This document shows, one piece after another, positions 20,868 through 33,500 of a DNA stretch of 64,000 nucleotides; within the stretch, counting starts at the first letter, position 1; each line of letters starts with the position of its first letter. A program made the position numbers and the translations under genes. The DNA is from Sepioteuthis lessoniana (Eukaryota; Mollusca; Cephalopoda; Myopsida; Loliginidae), in assembly GCA_963585895.1 (NCBI GenBank), contig OY757921.1, forward strand, positions 57,236,937 through 57,300,936, written 5' to 3'. The notes below the pieces were generated by a model. The model was given only the letters and a program-made list of their open reading frames with translations. It did not search any database and had not been told where the DNA came from.

Positions 20868-21392
20868 ACTAAATTTTGACAATATAGACAACTGGTATAT
20901 CCTCAGACCAGAATTTGTTCTGGAAAATAAGAAAGAAAATTCTCTGGAACTTTGAGATAAAAATGGATCATCTAATCTGGGTCAGTTTTTATTAGCAAGA
21001 AAAAAAGAAAAAAAAAGAAATCTACCCCTCCCCCCAATAACAAACAACAAACCAACTTGTCAACTGGTGGATTACGCTGTTCCACCCAATCCTAGAATCA
21101 AAATAAAGGAAAGCGAGCGAAAACCTCGATAAAACGAGGATCTGGTCAGAGTTAAAATTGTTGTGGAACATAAAGGTGATCGTAAAACCAACTATTACTG
21201 GGCCTCTTGGAACAGTCCCCAAGAACCTAGAAAAGAGATTGAATGAACTGGAAATTTAAGGAAGAATTGAGATTGTCCAAACCACAGCACCAATGAGGTC
21301 GGTTCGAATACTTAGAAGAGTCCTGGAAAGCTGAGGAAACTTGTAATTTACACAATTTACTGTTGGTGTGAAAATCTCACAAAGAGTAAATA
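20868..21392 (+). mobile_element. Restriction-like-endonuclease LINE, 3' end (copy 11)
   Basis: Plus strand: WKRLNFDNIDNWYILRPEFV, then LENKKENSL at 20,862-20,950, corresponding to the KKLKFDHTNKWYMHNPESVLEN block of its relatives. The endonuclease core is eroded. The C-terminus is visible as VKTTITGPLGTVPK-like sequence near 21,185-21,225 and SVRILRRVLES near 21,300-21,332. The 3' UTR ends near 21,390. Confidence 0.72.
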
Positions 21393-21537
21393 AGAATAAT
21401 ATTAATCTCAAAAGATTATTTTGTGTCATGTATTAATTAAAAATAAGTTTTTCTAATTTGCATGAAACGGTAAAAATTAACTTTCAAACTTTACCGATGT
21501 AAGTGAAATGAAATGTTAATTTTTCAGTATGTATTTA

Positions 21538-21792
21538 CCCAACCTATCCCGTACGAGTAGGATGTAACAAAAGGTCAATTTTTTAGCGGAGTAGAGTTGG
21601 TTTGAATTTAGAGTTTTCCAAACGAAGACTAAGGAATTAAGTCTGCTCTATTATTTATCAATTGGTGTGGGAGAAAAGATTTATTCGAGCTTTTCCCAGG
21701 AGCATTAGCGCAAAGTGAAATGCAAACCGCCATGTTCAGGATTTGAACTTGAGTCACCGATTCCATTTCCAACAACGTTAAGCTAATTTAGG
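21538..21792 (-). mobile_element. tRNA-derived SINE, family B, copy 3
   Basis: Family body near 21,590 (GCGGAGTAGAGTTGGTTTGA). On the minus strand the tRNA-like head reads TTAGCTTAACGTTG, with box B-like GACTCAAGTTCAAATCC near 21,740-21,760. Confidence 0.72.
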
Positions 21793-23339
21793 CATACCTG
21801 GATTGTTGCCCGGACTGTTTAATACGTTGTTATGAACCCAATGACTCTTATTTATTCAGTTGCTTTCCAAGTTCATCACAAATAAGAGAAAAAAGTGCGC
21901 ATTAATTTTATGCTAAAATTGTTTTGGTGCTTTTGAAAAATTCAATCGAAAAGTTGTCAACGATGTGAAATGAAACGATTTGCATTTTAAAGAGATTTTA
22001 ATCCATGTGCAACGAACGCCTTTAGTTGTGCTTCATTATTTCTTTTTTGAAAAGAAATTAAAGTCCAGCAAAAGATATAAAATTTGTACTAGTCGAATAA
22101 AAGACACTTACAATCCTATCATTTGGTATGAAAAGAAGCTTTTTAAAATTTATTGTTGATTTTATTCTCCCTGTATATCATTCAAAACAAACAGCCATTG
22201 AAACTAAGCCTCTCCTATTTGGCTAATATCAATTCATTCCTGTTAAAAAGTTTAAACTTAATCACAGTACCATATAAATGACTGCTTACCTAGCATTGAA
22301 TGTCATGCGAGAATAGTAAAAAGCGAGTTAAAAGAAAAAAAGTTTTCATCTCTTTGATATAATGAGATAACAAAATATCTATGAACAAAAAAGTGATTAT
22401 GAATTGATTAATGAGTTTATTTTTTTGTTGTTTGCAAAATAAAATAAAAGTCAAAGTTAGAAAGGTAAAATTTAATATTCCAAATAAATGGTAGTTTATT
22501 GCAAACTGAGGACGAAGTGAACGCTATCGTTATTGGGATAAAAGTGTTGAAAATCGGATCAAGCCTTATTTACGGATGAAGTGGATCCAGACAGCCTTTG
22601 AGAGAAATATCTTCACGGAATTCAGACAAGTAACATGATTAAAGTTAATCATTTTATACCCATCAGATTACATTCTACAACCCTAGAAAAACTCTCGGAA
22701 GATGTGACATAAACGGTACTACAGAAAATAAACATTCAGTTTTGTTACAGTTAACTCACAAATTATTAAAGTCAAGTTCCGAGGCAATAAAGATTATACA
22801 ATGCATTAAATCCAGAAAGAGTAAAGTTTCAAATAGGCAAATCCAAATAATAAATCCAACATTAGAAATGTCTTTTTATTGCAGAAAACGTTGCATTAAA
22901 TGGTTAACACGAGTCAGGTTTTTTTTAAAAATAATAATAAGATCAATTTTTCCGAGAATGCAACGTTGACGGTTATCTATTTCTGATAGGAAGCTATTTA
23001 TGGTTGAACCAAGATAACAATCCAACAAAAACCTTATCTATCTAAAATATACGACTTCCTCCAACTTCATCTATTCGACTTGTTTTCGACTCAGTATTAC
23101 AACAATCTGTAAACATGAAACCTTTTATTAATCCTTAATGATTCTAAAATCTTTATCTGTTATTGTTTATTTTTAAAAAAGACTTGAAAGAAGAAAGCAG
23201 AACTAGGTATCGAATTCAAAGAACTATTTAATCAAATAAACATAAAAAACAATTTAACATTTTGTTGTGAATATTTATATTTACTCATTTAAATGTTAAA
23301 AAAAATTATAGATATGTTTGTGCTTGGGGTGGGGGATGA
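21793..23339. other. No recognised feature
   Basis: 1.5 kb of AT-rich sequence. I looked for RT, transposase and SINE motifs on both strands and saw none. The open frame at 22,742-22,969 is lysine/isoleucine-rich and unsupported. Confidence 0.6.
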
Positions 23340-23800
23340 TATTTTAATCGATTAATCTCTCGCCAAGGACTAAAATTAGTGTTAATATATCCACGATATA
23401 CTAACACAGGACAAGACGGGAGGAAAGTCAAGATAAGCTCATTTATGCATGCAAGAACATTTAGTCTTTTATAATATTCATATAAGTAGTATCAAAAGAA
23501 ATACACAAACGTATCTCATGGTAGAACTGTACACAGCAGAATACGGAAGAGTAAAAAAAAAAAAAAAAAAAAATAGAAAAAGTATTTTAATACGTGATAC
23601 GTGTAGTTAATATAGCCACGTATCTTTACTGTTTTCTGGCAGGGTCAAACACATCGTATCTACTATTCAAAGAACAAAGGCAAAAGAGGTCGAGAATAAG
23701 GTTTTAGGACTGTAATGTGACACCCTATGAGGACCTCAACGGACATGCCAATTCCTTAAGGGAGATAATTATTTGTTATTATTGTATCCCTGCACGTGTA
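23340..23800 (-). repeat. Unclassified ~450-bp interspersed repeat (family D), copy 1
   Basis: Colinear with 40,325-40,712 (+), 45,020-45,485 (-) and 55,085-55,575 (+). Shared landmarks read on the plus strand of this copy are the GGACTAAAATTAGTGTTAA end, a GTATCAAAAGAAA block near 23,489, a CAAAGAACAAAGGCAAAAG block near 23,667 and GGGAGATAATTATT near 23,760. It contains a 20-base poly-A. No coding potential, terminal repeat or tRNA head is visible. Confidence 0.65.
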
Positions 23801-23887
23801 AAACAAAAAAAAAAAAATGGATTTACAGACGTAGAAATTTCAAGGTCACCATATCAAAAACATGGAAATGTTACTCCTTTACTAGGA

Positions 23888-24110
23888 GGAAAATTATTTT
23901 GCCCAGTCGGCTGGGGCCAGGGTTGTAGAATACACTGACGGCACCACGACAGAGGCGTAAGACCCCCAACGAGCTTCCTGTGGCCCAGTCGGCTGGGGCT
24001 GTAGAATACACCGATTGCGCCTCAGCAGAGACGTAAGACCCCAACGAGTGTCCTAGATATGACACAAAACTATCTGATGGTGAGGTTCCAGTAATGCTGG
24101 AGCTTTGGGG
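23888..24110 (+). mobile_element. SINE-A, 5' half, split by an LTR element
   Basis: The SINE-A head is present twice in tandem here: GCCCAGTCGGCTGGGG at 23,901 and again at 23,981. After the second head come the core blocks GTCCTAGATATGACAC and GTTCCAGTAATGCTGGAGC. The element breaks off after GCTTTGGGG at 24,110. The missing continuation, GGGGAATGCAGAGCACCC, is found at 34,660, 10.5 kb away, directly after the right-hand LTR. TGGGG is present on both sides. Confidence 0.85.
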
Positions 24111-24329
24111 TGATGTGGGCCCAAAGTCGGTATACAGAAGGAAAACACGGAACATGGTTTAGAGGTAAGAAAGATATATTAACAAAAAGTTATAAAGGAT
24201 AGTGTCCAATATTGGTAGTCGTACTACTGCTACTGCATGCTCCTGCATGCGGTGGTATTAGGATATTACTACGCTAGCAATATAGTGCTGGAAGAGTCCA
24301 TGATGCAGGTAAGTTTCAATCTCACAACA
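24111..24329 (-). repeat. 3' LTR of the Ty3/gypsy fossil
   Basis: 219 bases matching 34,433-34,658, for example GGTTTAGAGGTAAGAAAGAT and AGTGTCCAATATTGGTAGTC in both. It is flanked on the left by TGGGG and on the right (minus-strand upstream) by a polypurine tract. Confidence 0.88.
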
Positions 24330-24756
24330 TTCCCCTTCCAAGAGTTTTCTTTTTTTTCTTGGAAAAAAATAAAACTTAATATTTCCTCCTCTTGGGATTT
24401 ATGTCGAGTGGTTGGGCAAGTCCCGCTCCGTATTTTTGGATTTGCGTACTTTCTTTACTTGAAAAGTAAGTTAATATTTGAAATTATTGTTATTATTTGT
24501 TTATTGTTGAATTTACTCGGTCTTGTTAATACTGGTCCGTGGGACCTCAAACAATTGTTATTGTTGTTTGTTTTTGAGGAGGGTTAAACCTTGACTCAAT
24601 TCGTTATTTATTAAAAAAAACCAAAAAAAAACCAAAAAACAAAAAAAACACCACCATTTTTTCATTCAACGTTTTTTGCATCGTTTGAATTACATTTAAA
24701 TTTCTAAATCAACATTCGGACACTCTTCCTCCTAGCTGACTTTTTAAAAAGCAACT
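24330..24756. other. Leader region between LTR and LINE ORF1
   Basis: AT-rich, with A/C-rich runs near 24,612-24,655. It must contain the boundary between the LTR element and the 5' end of the L1-Tx1 LINE. CATTCGG at 24,712-24,718 recurs as CATTCGG at about 30,594, next to the LINE 3' end, and is a possible target duplication. I cannot place the boundary firmly. Confidence 0.5.
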
Positions 24757-26687
24757 ATGGAAGAACCATCTCGCAATCCACCGTCTCTTAATTCACCGTC
24801 TCGCAATCCATCGACTTCTCATACAACGATTTTATCACAAGACATTTTTAATGACTCGGAACCCTCCCTAAAGCCGGAAGATTTATCATTATCTTCAGAT
24901 AGTACCATTCCACCGGCCCAAAAACTTGCAGCAACGCATTTCTCTTGGTCGTCGCATTGTGCAAATAAAAAATCTGCAAGTGACTACGTTGGTCGAAGCT
25001 GTGGAACCAAAGACCCTGTCCTTCATAGTCACGGATCTAAGGACCAAGAGACTAGCTGAATTAAAGAAGAAAACCTTCGAGGACTTTCTAAAAACTGCAA
25101 ACATCCCAGGTAAATACTTTTGCCGCAGAAGCTTTGCTACCTGAGGTGTTCTGTTTCCCTCGGAGGAAGCAGCTAAAAGACTGGCCGGTGGCAATATTAC
25201 CACTCGTTTCTTCCACTTGGAACCGGGATATCGAGGCAAACGTAGGATCAAGGTCACCGTATGCAATGTTTCAATGCAACTAAGTGGGTGACTTTTTCCT
25301 CGCCGCTTACTTAAGTATATATGGCGGCGTGGAAAAAGTCACCCAGATAACATCTAATAGCGGGACGGCATCATGGATTGGGGAGGGTTCAATAATATTC
25401 CCCATGTAATTAAGTATACAGACCAATCAATGATAGTGGTCGTCTAAGGCTGAAGACCGTTATGATGGTCTTGCAAATAACTCGTACACTTCTCCAGAGC
25501 TTGCCCTAAAAAAAAAAAAACGACACCACCGCAACAATGACGACTACTACTACTGCTACAATGAATTCACCTACCACCACCACTACAACGACAGCAACTG
25601 AAAAAAAAACAAACAGAGAACCAACAATAAAAGAAATTAAAGACCACGCCAACAAAAAAGATAACGAGGGGTGGATACAAGTAACCAAAAAAGGGGGAGG
25701 AAAAAAGAATCCCCCCCCCAAATTCCCCAAATAAACAACTAGCTACAACAACAACAACAATTGTAAACATAAACAAAACAACAGAAACCACAGAATCATC
25801 ACCAGTGCCAATCATCGAAGAAAAAATAAAAACACCAGTTTCATCAAATGAAAAGAAAAAGAAAAAGCAACATATCTCAGAAGAGGAACAAATGGACACA
25901 ACTAATTCAAAAAGAAGAGACAGTGGTGTCATTTCTGGGGAGGGGAAGAAAAAAAGTAAAAAATAACATAACACCGTCACAAATGGAACCTCAACCACAA
26001 CCTCAAAAAATAGTCCAACGCCCCGCACAACTCATTCCACCCCCACAACCAAAAAATACACCAACCCAACCAACTTAAACCCTCCTTTCTCCAACGTTGC
26101 CTTCTCTCTCACCTATCTCAAACCCCATGCTCTTTTCACGGTCCCATTCCGTGGCCAGAGATACCATAGCACCAGCTTCATACCAATAACCACAAAACAT
26201 CGGGTGAGGTCGGCCGCAAATGATTTCCGACGTGCCCTCAACGGGTTCTACTTTTGCCAAGAAATCCTGGAATCACCAGACATCGATCATCTTGTAAAAA
26301 ATCATTAAAACCCCTCACACCACTAAAGACTTGACAATCATAAAGATATTACCAATCCATATTTATTTAGGGATGCGCCCATCGTGACGATCTTTTTTTG
26401 TTCAGCTGTCGACCGAACTAAAGAGCTTTGGCGCGTTATTGAGGAAGCCAGTCAGACGGACATAAGGCTGGCGGAGTTGGAGCACTCCTCATTCAATGCC
26501 ATGTCATCCAAATGTACGCGCAGGGTCCCGATTTATGTTCATCCGTCATTTTATAGGTCCCTAAAGTTGCGGTATCCCTTGGATGTCGGTGGAATTTCCA
26601 GGGACGGCCGAGTTACGACTGAACTCGTACCGGCTCCCTGCGTCAGGCCGTCGGCATCCTCACCCCGGAGGATTTCCGGCCCGTAGA
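24757..26687 (+). pseudogene. L1-Tx1 LINE ORF1 (nucleic-acid-binding protein), broken
   Basis: ATG at 24,757 opens a serine/proline-rich N-terminus. In the next frame it continues as TLVEAVEPKTLSFIVTDLRT near 24,983 and KKTFEDFLKTANIPGKYF near 25,073. NITTRFFHLEPGYRGKRRIK then leads to DWGGFNNIPHVIKYTDQSM near 25,378. A zinc-knuckle remnant, WSCK*LVHFSRACP, lies near 25,470-25,505. A long Thr/Lys/Pro-rich low-complexity tail follows to 26,080, then VDRTKELWRVIEEASQTDIR near 26,410 and a final block ending ASSPRRISGP at 26,686. At least four frameshifts or stops. I recognise this as the ORF1 type that precedes Tx1-like ORF2. It would coat the LINE RNA. Confidence 0.7.
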
Positions 26688-26714
26688 CGACAGTGAGTAA
26701 GGTAAGTAGGTCTG

Positions 26715-29700
26715 ATGGCTTTAAACTATGCCACGTTGAATGTGAGGGGACTGAGGGACCCAAGCAAGTCTGCGCACTTGCTTGCTGAACTCAAAAACCT
26801 CAGAGTAGATGTCGCTGCAGTGCAAGAGACTCACTTCATTTGCGCTGCGGACTATCGTGTGCTAGAAAGCGATTTTAACGTTTTCTCAGCATACAGTAGC
26901 TCCACCAGCGCTGGGGTCTCTTTGCTAGTTGGACGCAGCCTTGATGCTGATGTTGTTTTTGCAGGTGACGGAGGCCGACTGGTTATGGCCGATGTTGCCG
27001 TTAAAGGTTTCAAGTTCCGACTGGTTGTGGTTTATGCGCCCAATATCGCTTCGGAAAGGGTTTCCTTTTTCGTCGGTTGACGCCGTTCCTTGACGATTCG
27101 AAGCGGCTAGTCTTAATGGATGATTGGAATGTGATCCTTGATCCCAAGAGAAATAAGGTCAGGCGTGGAGCTAGTAGGTTGGGAAGGTGTGAAAGCAGCC
27201 TTGTCGGCCTTATGACTTGTCATGACTTGGTCGACAGGTTTCGTCTGGATCACCCAAGGTGGGAGATGTAGACGTGGCTAGATAGCTCGCCCTCTGCCAA
27301 AGTAGGTTCCTGCTTGGACAGAGTGTTAGCGAGAAGAGCTGATAGCGATTGCGTTAGTTGTCCCACGTTCCACTTGATAGCATGGACTGACTATAGACTT
27401 GTTAGGGTCAATTTTCTGTTAGCTAATAGGCCTAGTCTGGCTGGCTACTGGAAGTTCAATACTTCCTTACTGGAGTACGAGACTTAAGCGGGGCGGTTAC
27501 CGGGAATAGGTGATGGGTTTCTCTGAAACATAGGATTAGAGATTTCGCCACCAAGTACGATCGTCAGCTCAACCTAGATAGGATCAAGGAGGCGAAATCT
27601 ATCGAAGATAGACTTTCCAGGGCGGTAGCTGGGGAAACTCCCTAAGGTTAGAGCTAGCAAGGAGGGACCTTGAGCGTAAGACTAGCGAACGCTACAAGGG
27701 ATTTGTAGTTAGATCTAGGTTAAAAAGAGTTCTTGAAGCTGTGAAATCGAACGCGACTGCACGTGAGGAAGACGTGCGAAGATTTCCCGATCGGTATATT
27801 GATTCCGTCAAGTCCTCGGATGGGCGCGTGCTGCGAGCGAATCGCGAGATACGTGATGCCTTTCGGGCGCACTTTCGTGATCGCCTTTCCCGCTGTCTTG
27901 ATCTCCCGCTTTAGGAGTTTCGCAGCTATCTTGCCGACTTCCCCCGCCTCGGGGCGACTGAAGCGGCTAGTTGCAAGGGTGTGATTACTGAATGCAAAGT
28001 CTGTGATGCGTGGAAGCAGGTCGGCCTGAACAAGTTGCCAGGACTAGATGGTTTACCCTACGAAGTGTACTTGAGGCTGCCGCACATGTTTTTGCCTATT
28101 CTGACCGATAGGTTCAACCATTGGTTCGCCCAGGGAGCTATCCCTGGTAGCGTTACCAAGGGCGTGATCACATTGCTAAAGAAAGGTGGAAGGCATGTTT
28201 GGGAGGGTTTAGATGATTACAGGCCCATAACTCTGCTTAACAAAGTTAAAGATTTTGGCCCGGGTCTTAGCGAATCGTTTACAGATTGTCATTAGTGATC
28301 TGATCGACCCCGAGCAGATCTTTGCTATGAAGGGAAGATCGATCCAAGAAATCTGCACTTGATTCGCGAGGTCCTAGAGGGGATAGAAGACGGCACGGAA
28401 GCTGCGCTGATCAATTTAGATCAGTCCAAGGCTTTCGATAGGGTTGACCATCGGCAACTGTTTTTGAGACTGCCGGATTCCAACCGGAGTTCCGCAGATG
28501 GATTAGCATGATATACCACAACCCTCAGGCAGTGATGCAGGTGAACAGAAGGCGTTCGACGGCGTTCGCGATCGAGCGTTCGGTCAGGCAGGGCTGCCCC
28601 CTGCCTCCTCTTCTCTATGTCTTCGCTTTGGAGCCCCAGCTCCGTAGGCTTAGGGATGAGCGGACGAATCCAGCCCTGCATGGTGTCCCTTTTGCTGGCC
28701 CTCTAACGGCAAGGGTTTCTACGTTCGCCGATGATATCACAGTGTTTGTATCCCGCCGCCTGGATATAAAGGCTCTGAAGAAGGCGGTTGGCGAGTACGA
28801 GCGGATAGCGGGAGCCAAAGTCAATTTTGACAAAAGCGAAGGTTTGTGGCTCGGTGTTTGTGGCTCGGTGCTTCCAAGGCCCTTCCACTGGAGAGACGGA
28901 CCCATACGCATCCTCGGGGTGTGGTTCGGGCCCGATTTCCGACTGGAGCGAAATTGCTCGGAAGTACATGCTAAGGTGAATGCTCAGGTAGGAATCTAGC
29001 TTTCAAGGAGGTTGTCCTTAAAGGGAAGGGCGGAGGCGTACGCCGTGTACGCCTTCCCCTTGATCCTTTACCGATTGGCTGTACTTCCTCAGCCTAAGGC
29101 ACATCGACTGGCGCTTCAACAATCCCTCTCCATATTGCTCTAGGGAGGTGAAAGGCCGATGGTCCGTAGACAGGTCTGCATCCAACGTACGCGCAACAGG
29201 AGTCTGGGTATGCTTGATCTGGAGAGCCAGTGGCTTGCTGAAAGACTTGCGTACTTGGGCCGATCCTTGAAGGGGGACTCAGTGTGGAGACAAAAGGCGA
29301 GTCGAACTTTTCCTCGCCTCCAGTCAGATCCAAAGCCTGAAGGTCGACGTAGGCCGATGGGTGAAGCATTAATTGTCCGCGAGTGCCGAACGGCCCTTCG
29401 TAACCTTTTTGAGTCCAGTGACCTTTCATGGCATCGGAAGGAACTATATTGGGAACTAGTGGTGGGTTCCGCCTTGGACCCTCTTAGAGAGCGGCGCGGC
29501 TGGACGGTGAAAGAGATCCGCTCCCACTGGAATTGGGCGCCAGGATCGAGCTTCTCGCTCACCTGGCGACTTGCACGGAATACGTTACCCCTTCTCGGCT
29601 TGAACTTCAGAGCGAGCCTGGCAGACATGCCCGATTGTGCTCGCTGCGGCAGTGGTTTAGAAGAAACGGCTGAGCACGCCTTCTACTACTGCGAGCGAGT

Positions 29701-30121
29701 TCATTCTTTCTTGGATCACGTCGGAGAGTGGACGGCGCGCATCGAACCCAAGCAGCTCGTGCTGCTCGACATTGGTTACGTCGTCGACAACGTTCTTCCT
29801 CCGTTTCAGGTTGAGAAGCGTCTGATGTTTCTCGCTATCCTAGCTGTAGCTCGAATGGTGATTTGGACGACGCGAAAGAAGGGATTGTATAACGATGCAA
29901 ACTTTTCTCATCGTGATTTGGTTTTGTATTTTAGGCATCAGTTTAGGGTCAAAATCAGATGCCATAGAAAACGCTTGGATCGCATAACATTCGATAAAAG
30001 GTGGGTGAATGCAGCGAGGTTGGTCGTAAGAAAGGGGCAATGTTGGAGTCATCCTTCCCTCCTCTGCCTGCTCATGGTGTCTACGGTACGGGTCCTTCGG
30101 GACCCCACCCCGGGTAAGTAG
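26715..30121 (+). pseudogene. L1-Tx1 LINE ORF2 (endonuclease-reverse transcriptase), broken
   Basis: ATG at 26,715 begins MALNYATLNVRGLRDPSKSA, an AP-endonuclease start. Next come AAVQETHF with the catalytic Glu (near 26,815) and MDDWNVILDP near 27,117. The RT follows: GLNKLPGLDGLPYEVYLRL near 28,022, GVITLLKKGG near 28,162, LDDYRPITLLN near 28,208, NLDQSKAFDRVDH near 28,415 in another frame, and VRQGCPLPPLLYVFALEP near 28,585. The intact catalytic box TFADDITVFVSRR is near 28,720-28,760. The C-terminal domain from 29,159 is open for 320 codons and includes a zinc-binding CARCGSGLEETAEHAFYYC near 29,636-29,695. About 1,150 codons in all, broken into at least six segments by frameshifts and stops. 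The family is that once described as the Tx1 149-kDa protein. Confidence 0.9.
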
Positions 30122-30592
30122 GAACATTTTCCCCCTTGAAGCCTAGTTAGCTGTATGTTGTGAGTCATCGTCCCCGTCATCTAGAAGTTAGTCGCCAAGA
30201 TCTTCCCCATCCCCATTAATTTTGTACCTCAACCCTCACTCCAGTCCGCTTTTGCTGAAGGTCTTGGAATTTCACATGTATATAATTCATACCATCTGTC
30301 GTTAACTGCCCATACCGTGTCCAACCGTGTATTTTTTGCCCCATTAGGCTAGGATCCCTCTCCCACCTAGGGTAGGTCCGGCTTGTTTTCGGTATTTTCA
30401 GACACCGGAAAACAGTCGGCCTCCATTTCATAGACGGTGGGATAGGAGGGCAACCAATGGGGATTTTTTTTCCTTGGTTTTCGCATTTTTTCGTTTTATT
30501 ACATTTCAGAGTTTTTCTCTCATTCCCATCATACAAAGTTCATTGTAAATAAATCATAAATTATAAATAAAATCATACATTGCATTCGGGAT

Positions 30593-33500
30593 TTTAAGTA
30601 TGTCTTTTCACAGAATAAATGTGGCATTTTGGTGGTCGCAGCGCGCAAGGAGATGGATGACTGGTTATATATTGTACTGTTGAAAGGGTCGGCGAATGTG
30701 GTTAGCTAGGTTCCCATAGTATTCATGACCACTCCCTTCCTCCCCACATAAAACTCCAAGGCCTTGTGCCTTCCTTGTATTTCAAGGAAATAAAGTCGAG
30801 TGGTTGCGTAAATTTTCTCTTTCTTCCCGAGCGTCGTACTTCCGGAGAGATTTGAGGTGTGTCGAGTTCGAAATGATCGAAGATAGCGTCGATCAGCTCT
30901 TCGCTGGTATTTTGTGGTGATTCCTCATTCAAACGGCATTTCCTGAGCTAGTTAGTATGGCGTTTGTGAGTGTTTTTTGGTCCCTGGACAATATAGACCA
31001 GTTCGTCAATCCTTTGTTTAATGGTGCCTACTTCCCAGAATGTAATGTTTTTCTAGGCCTTGAAAAGGACTTTATCGCCAGGATAGAAATGTTTCTTATT
31101 GGGCGAGACGGTTTTCTTGAACTTTGCTTGCCGTGGAATGAGTTTATCGAAGACGGACTTGATTTTTCTTGCGAACATTGTTTCTGATTTCGCAAATTTG
31201 TCCTTGGGGTAGCAATAATGGAGTCTTCAAAGATTCCGTATTTTTGGGAATAAGTCGCGATAAACTGTCCGCGTGGCAAATATTTTTAGATGTTAGAAAT
31301 TCGATCTTGAAGTTGTAGTTTAAGAGAATCGTTCCCCAACGAAGTAGTCTATTTGCAGTATAGACAGACAGACCTTTCTTGGACCCAAAGATTGTTATTC
31401 AGGGTTTATGGTCCGTTTGTAGTATGAACCATCTTCCATGTAGGTATCTGTGGAACTTTGTGACGGCGAATATTATCCCTAGAGCCTCTTTCTCTATAAG
31501 GGAATATTGTTTCTCAGTTGTTAGCAGGGATCAAGAAGCGTGTGCCACAGCTTTTCGCAAAAGTTTATGGAGAATGCAAGTACTGACGTCGTATGAGCTT
31601 GCATCACTTGCGACTATGATGTCGAGGGTAGGGTCATAGTGGGTGAGGGAAAGATCCGAAGTAAGAGTTTTCTTGATCTTTTCGAATGACTCTTGGCATT
31701 CAGGTGTCTTCTTGATCTTTTCGAATGACTCTTCAGGAGTCCATAACCATGGTTTGCCTTTTTTTTAAGAGTTCGTTGAGAGGTCCACTCAAATTCTGCA
31801 TGTTCTTAATGTTTAGTTTGTTGAAAATTTCCTCAGGGCTTGGTTGAGGATAATGGTGATCCTGCAAGGCATCGTTTAACCTTGTGGAGAAATCGGCGTA
31901 AATTCGTATTTGGTTGGACTTCTTTTTTACATGGACCGTAGGTGCTGCCCATTCGCTAAAGTTTGTTTTGACAGAATTCCTGCTTGTTCAAGTCTATCTA
32001 ATTCTTTGTTGATTTGCTCTTGAGCAGCGAAAGGGACATTCCGTTTCTTCTTGAATACCGGTTGTGCACCTTCCTTCACCTTGAGCTTAGCTTTTAATTT
32101 AGAACATTTCCCAAGGCCGCTAGAAAAAAACTTGGGGAAATCGTTGTTTGAGTTCCTTTTTGAGATTTACCGAATTGGACGTTGTACTTTCTATTTTACG
32201 ACAAAATGTACTCATTGGGCAATCCCATAGATTGAATTTTTCTATCCAATCTGTTCCGAACAAGTTGTCCGAATTTTTTAGTACGTAGGCTTTCAGCTTT
32301 TTGGTCACTCCATTTAGTGTTACTGTAAGGATTACCTCGCCTAAGATGTTAATAATCTCACCAGTTACGGATTTTGCTGTTTTATCCGTCTTTAGTAGGG
32401 TCGGCTTGTTTAATTTTCGCCAAGTACGCCAATTGATGATTGAGATATCAGAATCCGAGTCAAGCTGTAATTTAATGGAGTTATTGAAAATATCAACTGT
32501 TACATATTTCCTTAAATTTTTATTGACTGTGTCGTCTGATTGAGCTTGCCTAATTTTACTTTTGGGTTTTCTCGTTATGTTGGCGTACCAGCACTGAGTT
32601 AAGTTATGATCATTTTTATTGCAATTTTTGCAATATTTTTTCTTCTTGACTGGGCCGAATCTAATCCAATGCCATTTACCGCAATGGTAACATGGTCTGG
32701 GCGGTTTTTTTTAAAAACCTATTTGTGTTTTGTTTATTGCGGGATTTAGCACATGAGATTTGCCTTTTGTCTTTTTTAGGGGAATAGGCGGTTGACTTGC
32801 TTCTGATTTTTCTAATCTGAGCCACACCTGATTCCTCGATCGTTATTGAATCACACTTGACAGAAATTACTCTTTGACAGTCCTCTGCCAATTTTTGGAG
32901 AGTCAGTTCTTGTTCGTTTTCAAGCTTGGTCTGTACCCGTCATCTGACTTCGGCGTCTTCTGCTGATACTAGACCCTGTGCAAATATCAAGCACTTGAAA
33001 TCATCTGCAGTCAGCTCGGCTAGTTTGAAATCATTACAGAGCTTGTTCACCGATGCTGCAAACGTCAGGAAATTTTGCTGGTTGTCCTTGACTGCGTTCA
33101 GGCATTTCCAACGTTTGTGGAACAAGGTTGTGTTAGGCCCGAATAGTTTCGAGATTAGCTTAATAGTCTCGGAAAAATCCAAGTTTGTGGTTTTCTTGGG
33201 TAATATGAAGTCTACGAACCTATTATGTTCGGTTGTTCCCAGTTTTCTTAATAGCAGACGTACCCCCCCCCCTTTTTTTTTTACTAGGCAGTCTACGTTG
33301 AAAATATCTTCATAGCGCCTGTAAAAAGCCTCGAACGTTTTGTCGTTCTCTGGTACGTATTCGAATGTACCAACCGAGTTATTGATTGTACTCTGGGAAA
33401 ATGTGTCTTTTTCAGAGGTTTTTGAGCCATTTAATGAGTTTTAGAGTAATTCAAGTTGTTTTTGCTGTAGTTCAGTTTTCTGTGGTGTAAATTGTTGGAA

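Larger units (their letters stand above)
24720..30592 (+). mobile_element. L1-Tx1 LINE inserted in the LTR fossil
   Basis: Two-ORF LINE on the opposite strand to its host element. ORF1 is followed after ~30 bases by ORF2. The 3' UTR runs from 30,122 and ends near 30,590 in an A/T-rich AAATAAATCATAAATTATAA stretch, not a clean poly-A. GC content is visibly higher in ORF2 than in anything around it. Both boundaries are approximate. Confidence 0.75.

Noticed and set aside
24250-24330. Short palindrome-rich stretch (GCATGCTCCTGCATGC) as a regulatory site
   Set aside because: It is inside both LTRs of the fossil, so it is a property of that element and not evidence for a host regulator.
25506-26078. 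Overlapping open frames on both strands (valine/phenylalanine-rich minus, threonine/lysine-rich plus)
   Set aside because: Only the plus-strand low-complexity tail of LINE ORF1 makes sense; the minus frames are its shadow.
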